DNA from: Paenibacillus_AR sp051594765 | GTDB taxonomy: Bacteria; Bacillota; Bacilli; Paenibacillales; NBRC-103111 | NCBI RefSeq assembly: GCF_051594765.1 | Contig: NZ_JBPPGJ010000005.1 | Location: forward strand, 124,001 to 188,000 | DNA: 64,000 bases | Direction of reading: 5' to 3' | In this document: positions 46,075 to 52,639 of the stretch, one piece after another | Position numbering within the stretch: position 1 is the stretch's first letter | How the letters are laid out: every line of letters begins with the position of its first letter | The notes under the pieces: model-generated | What the model was told of the DNA's origin: nothing | Databases searched by the model: none | The model's input: the letters and a program-made list of their open reading frames with translations, nothing else | Made by a program: the position numbers and the translations under genes

Positions 46075-46791
46075 ATGAAACGATATATTCCGAATCAGCA
46101 CGGGGCATGGGCCATGCTGGCCGTGCCCTACATACTCGGGGTGGCGGCAGCGGGAGCCAGACCGATCCACGCTCTGATGTTCGTCTGCTGGCTGCTGGCG
46201 TATCTGTTCAGCTTCCCGGTGCTGCAATGGGTCCGTACCGGCCGGAAGGAGCGGTACCGGGGACCCGCGCTGCTCTACGGCGGGCTGCTGCTGCCCGCAG
46301 GAGCAGCCTTGCTCCTGTTGGAGCCGCGGCTGATCTATTACGGGCTTGCCTTGCTTCCGCTGCTGGCGGTGAACGGCATCTACGCCCGCATGAACCGGGA
46401 GAGAACGGTGGTCAACGATCTGACCGCTATCGTCCAGTTCTCTTCCGTGGTATTCCCGGTCTATTACCTGGGAGGCGGAGACGATTGGGACTTGGCCTCC
46501 ACGCTGTTCGTGCTCTGCGTGCTGTACTTCACCGGGACGGTGTATTACGTGAAGACGCTGATCCGGGAGAAGGGGAATCCGGTGTTCTATGCCGGATCGG
46601 TGCTCTATCACCTGCTGTTGGGGGCGGCGGCGCTCTGGTACGGGGAGCCGCTGCTGCTTCTCTTATCCGGCTTCCTGCTGGCGAGAAGCGCGTTGATTCC
46701 CCGGATCGGCCTGACCGTGAAGCAGAGCGGGATTCTGGAGATCGGCGTATCCGCCCTAGTTGCGGTCCTGACGATTCAGGCCGTTCTCTGA
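46075..46791 (+). CDS. ywiC: YwiC-like membrane protein
   Basis: 238 aa from the ATG at 46075, behind TTAGGAGGTG. The N-terminal motif KRYIPNQHGAWAMLAVPYILG and about seven membrane segments match the YwiC family, of unknown function. In Bacillus subtilis ywiC lies in the nitrate-respiration region and is FNR-dependent. Here the gene is alone but has a perfect FNR-type box, so anaerobic induction is likely. Its last 36 bp overlap the 3' end of the convergent gene. Confidence 0.88.
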   Translation: MKRYIPNQHGAWAMLAVPYILGVAAAGARPIHALMFVCWLLAYLFSFPVLQWVRTGRKERYRGPALLYGGLLLPAGAALLLLEPRLIYYGLALLPLLAVNGIYARMNRERTVVNDLTAIVQFSSVVFPVYYLGGGDDWDLASTLFVLCVLYFTGTVYYVKTLIREKGNPVFYAGSVLYHLLLGAAALWYGEPLLLLLSGFLLARSALIPRIGLTVKQSGILEIGVSALVAVLTIQAVL

Positions 46792-47583
46792 CGGCAGCTC
46801 GAGGCTCAGCTGACGAGCGATGATCCGATCCGGCGCCGGAGCCGTCCGAACGGAATGGAGCCACCATGGAGCCAGGATGAAGAGGCAGCAAGCCAAGGCC
46901 AAGAGAAAAGGGGCCACATCTCTCCGGGTATAGAAGCATCGAAGGCCGGCCGCGCCGGCAAACAGGAGCAGGAACGGAAACAGCGGGGGATCGAGGAGGG
47001 TTCCGAAGCCGAAGGTGACGCCGCATAGCAGTCCCACCAGCTTGGAGCTGCGGCCCATGCCGAAGAAGAGCAGGAGGCAGCATAGCACCCACGCCTGCAA
47101 AAAGGTGCTCCATCCGTCGGAGGGCAGCCATGCGGAAGGGGATTGAAGCAGGGGACCGGCCATGTAGAGCGCGGAGACCATCCATGCCAGGGCAGGAGCG
47201 CCCAGCATCAATAACACGGCGGCATACAGGAGCAACCCTGTCCCGATATCCAACACCTGCAGGAGCAGCCGGATCTGGTGGTAGGGCAGTGCGGGCTCGT
47301 AGCCGAAGAAGGTGTAGCAGGCAGCGATCAACCGGCAGGCACCGCTTGTCATACCGCCGGAGGCAGTGCGGCTACGGGACAGAGCGGCTGCGGCATAGCG
47401 GTTCTTCTGCAGCTGGATCAGGAGCCGGGCGGAGTGATCCCATTCGGCTTCCTCGCCGCTTAGCGCATACTCGGAAGGAATCCCTCCGCGAGCATGCAGC
47501 ATGTTCCCGGTATCGAATAGCCTAACGGCTCCGCCTGCGGCGATCAAGATCAGAATCGACAGGACGAAGACCAGCTTTTTCAA
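46756..47583 (-). CDS. Multi-spanning membrane protein, possibly GT-C glycosyltransferase-like
   Basis: 275 aa. TTG start at 47583 chosen because GAAGGAAGGG lies 6 nt upstream. One N-terminal membrane segment, an extracellular loop with an acidic cluster (SGEEAEWD), then five or six further segments. The order loop acid - ACYTFFG - LLLQVLDIGTGLLLYAA resembles the N-terminal half of PMT/ArnT-type GT-C enzymes, but the protein is shorter than usual. Assignment is tentative. It overlaps the ywiC tail by 36 bp; no partner gene follows. Confidence 0.6.
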   Translation of the reverse strand: MKKLVFVLSILILIAAGGAVRLFDTGNMLHARGGIPSEYALSGEEAEWDHSARLLIQLQKNRYAAAALSRSRTASGGMTSGACRLIAACYTFFGYEPALPYHQIRLLLQVLDIGTGLLLYAAVLLMLGAPALAWMVSALYMAGPLLQSPSAWLPSDGWSTFLQAWVLCCLLLFFGMGRSSKLVGLLCGVTFGFGTLLDPPLFPFLLLFAGAAGLRCFYTRRDVAPFLLALACCLFILAPWWLHSVRTAPAPDRIIARQLSLELPSENGLNRQDRN

Positions 47584-47674
47584 GGCAATCCCTTCCTTCG
47601 TTTCCCGTTCTCTGCTTAGGAAGGTAATGTTCCCGGGGGGCTGGTCCCTTATGCGGGAGCCCCTCAACGCCAAC

Positions 47675-47716
47675 AAAAAACCGCAAGCGCCGAGGATTCG
47701 GAGCTTGCGGTTTTTC
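47675..47716 (-). terminator. Intrinsic terminator of the MraY-like gene
   Basis: AAAAACCGCAAGC pairs perfectly with GCTTGCGGTTTTT; positioned to end minus-strand transcription from 47735. Confidence 0.92.
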
Positions 47717-47734
47717 TTGCGGTTGGGCCAAGGT

Positions 47735-48691
47735 TCAAGACATGAACACATACCAGTACAGCCACGAGACCAAGGCGGATGCCCAGGAGATGAACCCGAA
47801 CACCATTACGATCTTGTTCTCGGACCATCCGTACTTCAGGCTGAAATGATAGTGGATGGGAGCCATCCGGAACAGCCGGAGCTTCGTCCGTTTGTAATAC
47901 CACACCTGCAGGATCACGGAGAACTGCTCGACGAGGTAGACGGAGAACAGGACGGGAATCAGGAGCTCCACCTTCTCCACGACGGCCAGGAAGGAGAGGG
48001 AGCCACCGATGGCCAGAGACCCCGTATCGCCCATAAAAGCGCGGGCCGGGTACAGATTATAGATCAAGAGGCCGAGCAGACAGCCGATCATGATCAGGCA
48101 GAACAGCTTGACCTCGGGATGATCGGAGATCATGAAGAAGAAGAAATAGGTGGGAATCGATACGTTGATCAAGAGTCCATCCAAGCCGTCCGTGAAATTA
48201 ATGGCGTTCGCGGTACCGACAATGAACAGGACCATGGCCAGGATATACAGCAGGGCGGGGATGGGAAGCGACAAGGCATCGGTCAGCCGAAGCTCCGGTC
48301 CGATGGAGAAGGTCCGCATCAGCACGAACAGCAGAATCCCGGTAAAAGCGAACTGGAACACAAGCTTGGTCCGTCCCGATATGCCGTTAGGATCTTGAAA
48401 GGCCGCCTTCTTGAAATCGTCCGCGAAGCCGATCAGGCTGAACAGGAGGAAGGTGGCGCATAGGAACAGGACGAGCGGCTTGGGATAGAAGCTCAGGGAA
48501 ACGGCGACCCCGACCAGCAGGATCATGCCTGCCATCAGGGGGGTGCCGCGCTTGGCCTGATGGTCCGGCGGAAGCTCCGCGCGGATGGGCTGCGTCAGCC
48601 GGAGGGAACGCAGTCCCCAGATCAGGACCGGCGTAAAGAGGGTGACCAACAGAAACGAAAACGTGGACAGACTCAAGAGGGACGCTGCCAT
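47735..48691 (-). CDS. MraY-like phospho-sugar transferase
   Basis: 318-aa polytopic membrane protein (about ten segments) starting at the ATG at 48691 with AAGGAG upstream. MraY motifs are clear: RGTPLMAGM, LIGFADDFKK, ANAINFTDGLDGL and FMGDTGSLAIGG. The C-terminal PIHYHFSLKYGWSE replaces the usual PIHHHFEL-GWSE. MraY transfers phospho-MurNAc-pentapeptide to undecaprenyl phosphate. The gene stands alone, not in a division/cell-wall cluster, so it is either a relocated or a second MraY, or a WecA/TagO-type relative. Confidence 0.85.
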   Translation of the reverse strand: MAASLLSLSTFSFLLVTLFTPVLIWGLRSLRLTQPIRAELPPDHQAKRGTPLMAGMILLVGVAVSLSFYPKPLVLFLCATFLLFSLIGFADDFKKAAFQDPNGISGRTKLVFQFAFTGILLFVLMRTFSIGPELRLTDALSLPIPALLYILAMVLFIVGTANAINFTDGLDGLLINVSIPTYFFFFMISDHPEVKLFCLIMIGCLLGLLIYNLYPARAFMGDTGSLAIGGSLSFLAVVEKVELLIPVLFSVYLVEQFSVILQVWYYKRTKLRLFRMAPIHYHFSLKYGWSENKIVMVFGFISWASALVSWLYWYVFMS

Positions 48692-48830
48692 ACGAAACGG
48701 TCTCCTTTTCGCTTCATGCTTTTGATCCAGATGTATATGACACCGGAAGGACAAATATGTCTTTGTCCTCAGCTGTTACCATAGCACAATCACCGCTGCG
48801 GGTCCAGGCCCAAGCATAGCTCAACCCGAA

Positions 48831-48846
48831 TAATCCCTCCGGATTA
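48831..48846 (+). promoter_or_regulatory. Dyad upstream of the first dps gene
   Basis: TAATCC-CTCC-GGATTA is a perfect-arm palindrome ~50 bp before the start codon, with a TATACA at 48864-48869 just downstream that may be the -10. Regulator unknown. Confidence 0.4.
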
Positions 48847-48894
48847 GGGTAACCTGCAAGTGTCTATACACCTTAGAAGGAGGATCCTTACAAC

Positions 48895-49356
48895 ATGGCG
48901 GTCGAAACCCCAAGCAAAACCGGAAGCTTAACCCCCATTCTCAACCGGCAGCTGGCCAACTGGAGCGTGCTCTTCGTTAAGCTGCACCATTATCATTGGT
49001 ATGTCAAAGGCAGCCAGTTCTTTACGCTCCATGCGAAATTCGAGGAGCTGTACAACGAAGCGGCCCTACATATCGACGAGCTCGCGGAGCGGGTGCTGAC
49101 CATCAAGGGCAAGCCCTTGGCCAGCATGAAGGAGTACCTGACCGAATCCAGCATCAAGGAGGCTCAGGGCGGAGAGGATGCGAATGCGATGGTTGCCGCC
49201 GTCATTTCGGACTTCGAGACCGTCATCGAAGAGCTGAAGACCGGCATGAAGGCCGCGGAGGACGCCGGGGACGAAACCACCGGAGATATGCTCCTGGCCA
49301 TCAGCACCGGCTTGGAGAAGCACGTCTGGATGCTGAGATCGTTCCAGGGCGCGTAA
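48895..49356 (+). CDS. Dps family ferritin-like DNA-protection protein (copy 1)
   Basis: 153 aa, typical length. Forms dodecamers that oxidise and store iron and shield DNA. Ferroxidase-site signature: KLHHYHWYVKGSQFFTLHAKFEELYNEAALHIDELAERV, with the conserved His, Asp and Glu. AGAAGGAGG precedes the ATG. Single gene with a large structured terminator behind it. A close paralogue lies at 56159. Confidence 0.94.
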   Translation: MAVETPSKTGSLTPILNRQLANWSVLFVKLHHYHWYVKGSQFFTLHAKFEELYNEAALHIDELAERVLTIKGKPLASMKEYLTESSIKEAQGGEDANAMVAAVISDFETVIEELKTGMKAAEDAGDETTGDMLLAISTGLEKHVWMLRSFQGA

Positions 49357-49372
49357 TCCGCGTCTCACACAA

Positions 49373-49463
49373 AACCGCCGTACACAGCCGAACGGCACCC
49401 CGATGGTTAGAGACGTTCTAACAATGGAGGTGCCGATCAGGGCCGTACGGCGGTTTATTTATT
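49373..49463. terminator. Large nested hairpin between dps and ssuA
   Basis: Three nested perfect stems: AACCGCCGTAC/GTACGGCGGTT (49373-49383 with 49445-49455), CGGCACC/GGTGCCG (49393-49399 with 49429-49435) and GTTAGA/TCTAAC (49406-49411 with 49417-49422). T-rich sequence follows on the plus strand and TTTTGTGTG on the minus strand, so it probably terminates both convergent units, but it is unusually elaborate. Confidence 0.75.
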
Positions 49464-50550
49464 TCAGCAGCCAATCCGGCAGGCTGAAGTCTTTTTTGGC
49501 CAAGGCTTCGTCGATGATGAACTGCTTGGTGCCCTCCAGCTGCTTCAGCGCCGCCTCGGGGAGAGGCTGTTCCGGAATCTCACCGATAGGATAATCCTTG
49601 CGGATGATCTCCGGCGGATACTTGTAGATCTGTCCCAAGAATTCATAGTAGGCGTCCTGCTTGGCCAACAGATCGTTCAAGGCTTTCCCCTTCAAGTCGT
49701 TCCACACCTTAGGGAAACCGGGATTCTTGGTTAAGTATTCCTCGGATACGACGGTCAAGCTGGTGCCGGTCAAGGTCGGGTTCTTGGACGCTTCGTCAAT
49801 CAAGGGGAACCCCTTCGCGACGAGCTGGGGGCCGGCTCCGCTGGCTGCGGCCAGGGCGTCGATCTCCCCGCGCTCCAGAGCCGCCTCCGCATCGGCGGAC
49901 AGCAGGTGGATGATCTTCACGGAGTCGTACAGGTACTCCTTCTTCAGCACTCCGACCAGATACCGGTGGATGTAGGAGCCCTTCTGGACGGCGATCTGCT
50001 TGCCCTTCAAGTCGGCCAAGGTCTTGGGACCGTTCTTCTTGCCGATGATGTAGGCGTTCATGCCCACGTTGCTGAAGCCGATCAGACGGGTCTTGGAGCC
50101 GTTGGAGCGGGCGACGATGGCCGGTGTATCGCCGAGGATACCCACGTCCAGCCGACCGGCCAAGAGCGCTTCGTTAAGATCGGGGCCGTTGGGGAAGGCG
50201 GTGAACTTCACTTCGGTAATGCCGAGCTTCTTCAGGTCCTCGGCTGAGCTTCCCTTGTAGAAGCCCCAGCCCTCGGCACCGCGTGGCAGGTTCAGCGGAT
50301 TGGCGCCGATATAGCCGACGCGGAGCGCCTCCGGGATGGGCTTGGCGGTATTGCCTGCGGGGGCGGTACCGGCTGCGGACGATGGAGCTGCGGTTGCTTT
50401 GGCAGTCGCGGCTGCAGATGCACCGGCAGTGGCATCCGGCTTCTCTCCACAGGCGGTGACGGCGAACAGGGAGACGGCGGTCAGGAGCGTCAAAGCGGCG
50501 GTGCGGAGCTTACGGGCAGGCGATGCGATATGGGTAGTCAGCATGGACAT
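49459..50550 (-). CDS. ssuA: Sulfonate/taurine-type ABC substrate-binding lipoprotein
   Basis: 363 aa. Signal peptide with lipobox (LFAVTAC), an Ala/Thr-rich linker, then an SsuA/NrtA/TauA-type periplasmic-binding fold (LRVGYIGANPLNLPRGAEGW ... DVGILGDTPAIVA). GAGAGGGG precedes the ATG. Third gene of ssuB-ssuC-ssuA on the minus strand. Aliphatic-sulfonate uptake is the family guess; NitT/TauT systems also carry nitrate, thiamine precursors and others, so the ligand is not settled. No ssuD monooxygenase is in the operon. Confidence 0.85.
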   Translation of the reverse strand: MSMLTTHIASPARKLRTAALTLLTAVSLFAVTACGEKPDATAGASAAATAKATAAPSSAAGTAPAGNTAKPIPEALRVGYIGANPLNLPRGAEGWGFYKGSSAEDLKKLGITEVKFTAFPNGPDLNEALLAGRLDVGILGDTPAIVARSNGSKTRLIGFSNVGMNAYIIGKKNGPKTLADLKGKQIAVQKGSYIHRYLVGVLKKEYLYDSVKIIHLLSADAEAALERGEIDALAAASGAGPQLVAKGFPLIDEASKNPTLTGTSLTVVSEEYLTKNPGFPKVWNDLKGKALNDLLAKQDAYYEFLGQIYKYPPEIIRKDYPIGEIPEQPLPEAALKQLEGTKQFIIDEALAKKDFSLPDWLLK

Positions 50551-50592
50551 GGAGTGGTACCCCTCTCTGGTATGGTAGGATAGGATCGCGGT

Positions 50593-51444
50593 TTAGCCGG
50601 AGAAGCTGTCGCGCCAGCGAAGCAGCTTTCTCTCTAGGAACCGGACAATGGAGTCCGTTATCTTGCCGAAGACAGCGAAGATGATGATGCCTACGAAGAC
50701 GACGGTGGTCTGGGAGAACTGACGGGCATCCAGAATCAGATAGCCGATCCCTTCGCTGGAGCCCATCAGCTCCGCGACGACGAGGCCCAGCCAAGCCACT
50801 CCGATGGAGAGGCGGACACCCAGCAGAATGTTGGGAAGAGCGGAGGGAAGGATCAGCTTCACGATCTGCTGATACCGGTTAAATTGCAGGACCCGTGCGA
50901 CCTCGAACAGCTTGTTGTCGGCCCCCCTAATGCCGAGAAACGTGTTGACATAGATCGGGAAGAAGGCCCCCTTGGCGATCAGGAGAATCTTCGAGAGCTC
51001 CCCGAAGCCGAACCACAGGATGAACAAGGGGGTAACGGCGAGATGGGGAATCATCCGGATCATCTGGAAGCTGGGGTCCAGGGTTTGCTCCACTTTGCGG
51101 AAGAATCCGACGGCAATGCCGAATAGGAGTCCGAAGGTGCCTCCGATCAGGAAGCCGACCAGCACCCGGTAGAGGCTGATCCGGAGGTGTCCGAAGATCT
51201 CGCCGGAGCGGATCAGATCCCGGAAGGCCAGGCCGATGTCATAGGGGGTGGGCAAAAGATTCGGGGAGACGATCCCCCGATCCCCGGCAAGCTGCCAAAA
51301 AATCAGGAGAGCCGCGGGGAAGAGGGCTCCCAGCAGGAAGCCGCCCGGCTTGTAGCCTTCCTTGCGGGTAGTCCGGCCCTTTCGGGCTTTGACGGCGGGG
51401 TCGGCCGGGAGGGGCACGGCCCATGCTTTGGTCGGTTGACTCAT
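50593..51444 (-). CDS. ssuC: Sulfonate/taurine-type ABC permease
   Basis: 283 aa with six predicted membrane segments and the cytoplasmic EAA-like loop (ELSKILLIAKGAFFPIYVNTFLGIRGADNKLFEVARVL) of binding-protein-dependent permeases in the SsuC/TauC family. It lies between ssuB and ssuA, 43-44 nt from each. An Arg/Lys-rich N-terminal tail (KARKGRTTRKEGYK) precedes the first segment. Confidence 0.88.
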   Translation of the reverse strand: MSQPTKAWAVPLPADPAVKARKGRTTRKEGYKPGGFLLGALFPAALLIFWQLAGDRGIVSPNLLPTPYDIGLAFRDLIRSGEIFGHLRISLYRVLVGFLIGGTFGLLFGIAVGFFRKVEQTLDPSFQMIRMIPHLAVTPLFILWFGFGELSKILLIAKGAFFPIYVNTFLGIRGADNKLFEVARVLQFNRYQQIVKLILPSALPNILLGVRLSIGVAWLGLVVAELMGSSEGIGYLILDARQFSQTTVVFVGIIIFAVFGKITDSIVRFLERKLLRWRDSFSG

Positions 51445-51487
51445 ACGTTAGGTTCACCTCATCTTCTTGGGATGGCAGCGGATCCGT

Positions 51488-52264
51488 TCAGATACCCGAG
51501 CTGTCGATCAGCTCCAGCTCCTCGATCCGCTCGAATTCATTAAGAACGTGGAGCCGGTATTCCTGGAAGGAGATACTGGATTTCTTGCGGGGGAATGGAA
51601 GGTCCACCGGCACGATTTTGCGGATGGATCCGGGTCTCGGTTTCAGAATGACGATGCGGTTCGCCAGATAGACGGCTTCGTCGATGTCGTGGGTGACGAA
51701 GATCATCGTAGTCCGGTTCTGCTGCCAGATGTCCAAGAGAACCTCCTGCATGTGGGATCGGGTGAACGCATCCAGAGCACCGAAGGGCTCATCGAGCAGC
51801 AGCACCTTGGGATTGCGGAGGAGGGCTCTGGCAATGGCTACCCGTTGAGCCATCCCGCCCGACAGCTCCCGGGGGTAAGACCTTTCGAAGCCCTTCAGCC
51901 GGACCAGCTCGATCAGCTCGTCAACCCGCCTTCGGATCTCCGTGTCGTGAAGCGGCAGGTCGGCGGCAATGTTGCGCTCTACGGTCAGCCACGGGAACAG
52001 GCGGGGCTCCTGGAAGATGAAGCCCCGTTCGATCCCGGGGCCCCTGACGGGCCGGTTCTCCAGTGTGACGGTTCCTTCATAATGAATATCAAGGCCCGCA
52101 ATGATCTTGAGCAGTGTGCTCTTGCCGCAGCCGCTAGGCCCGATGACTGTCAGGAACTCTCCTTCCTTGACGGTCAGCTCGATGTTCAGAAGGGCTTGAA
52201 CCGTACCGTTCCGGGTGATGAAGCTTTTGTCCACTTGCTTGACTTCCAAGATGGGGGTGCTCAT
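51488..52264 (-). CDS. ssuB: Sulfonate/taurine-type ABC ATP-binding protein
   Basis: 258 aa from the ATG at 52264 (AGGAG 8 nt upstream). Walker A GPSGCGKST, signature LSGGMAQRVAIARAL, and Walker B VLLLDEPFGALD are intact; the switch histidine is in VTHDIDEAVYLA. First gene of the operon, preceded by a ~150-nt leader that ends in an intrinsic terminator, implying attenuation of the whole operon. Energises SsuC/SsuA. Confidence 0.92.
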   Translation of the reverse strand: MSTPILEVKQVDKSFITRNGTVQALLNIELTVKEGEFLTVIGPSGCGKSTLLKIIAGLDIHYEGTVTLENRPVRGPGIERGFIFQEPRLFPWLTVERNIAADLPLHDTEIRRRVDELIELVRLKGFERSYPRELSGGMAQRVAIARALLRNPKVLLLDEPFGALDAFTRSHMQEVLLDIWQQNRTTMIFVTHDIDEAVYLANRIVILKPRPGSIRKIVPVDLPFPRKKSSISFQEYRLHVLNEFERIEELELIDSSGI

Positions 52265-52283
52265 ATCTTTCACTCCTCTCCGG

Positions 52284-52323
52284 GTAACAAAAAAAGGCTT
52301 ATTCTTATGAAAAGAATAGCCTC
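52284..52323 (-). terminator. Leader terminator (attenuator) of the ssuBCA operon
   Basis: On the minus strand AGGCTATTCTT pairs with AAGAATAAGCCT (one bulge), followed by seven T, only ~20 nt before ssuB. No gene precedes it, so it lies within the leader. A near copy of its 5' arm (GGCTATTGTTCTT) occurs ~60 nt earlier and could compete for the same 3' arm. Confidence 0.8.
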
Positions 52324-52424
52324 CGTTTGTACGGTAAACTAATGATATAGATCATGATAAGAACAATAGCCGCCTTCGTTTCGTTAAACCGATAAATCCT
52401 ATCGGCTAGGTCGTATTTGAGTGA

Positions 52425-52453
52425 ATCTTACCAAGACGTTACGAGGCTGTCAA
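52425..52453 (-). promoter_or_regulatory. Sigma-A promoter of ssuBCA
   Basis: Minus-strand TTGACA (52448-52453), 17-bp spacer, TAAGAT (52425-52430). Confidence 0.8.
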
Positions 52454-52479
52454 TAACCTTTTTAATTTTAAAATAATGA

Positions 52480-52509
52480 TTGACAGTCGCAAAAGGACTA
52501 TGATACATT
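52480..52509 (+). promoter_or_regulatory. Sigma-A promoter of the flavoprotein-ferredoxin operon
   Basis: TTGACA (52480-52485), 18-bp spacer, extended -10 TGATACATT (TACATT 52504-52509). Diverges from the ssu promoter, with the two -35 boxes about 26 bp apart. Confidence 0.8.
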
Positions 52510-52515
52510 TTCATC

Positions 52516-52612
52516 CATAACCAAGTAAAACGCTTGGTAAATATGGTTTTAGATCCTATAACCATCTACCAGTCAACTGGAGACGCGTGAATTTCACGGG
52601 TCTCTTTTTGTT
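52516..52612 (+). promoter_or_regulatory. Structured leader RNA with terminator before the AprA-like gene
   Basis: Three short hairpins in order: ACCAAG/CTTGGT (52520-52538), ATGGTT/AACCAT (52543-52565) and CCAG/CTGG (52569-52580). They precede an intrinsic terminator with 11-bp arms and one mismatch (52580-52604) and five T. It matches none of the riboswitch consensus sequences I know (SAM, TPP, FMN, purine, glycine, T-box checked by eye). Confidence 0.65.
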
Positions 52613-52639
52613 TAAATGAGAAAATGGGAGGTTGAAACG

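Noticed and set aside
52265..52430. SAM (S-box) riboswitch upstream of ssuBCA
   Set aside because: The gene context suggested it, but the S-box conserved segments are absent; only the terminator is present.
52516..52612. Purine-type riboswitch in the AprA-like leader (because of TATGG)
   Set aside because: Only the short TATGG matches; the conserved loop-loop and core residues are missing.
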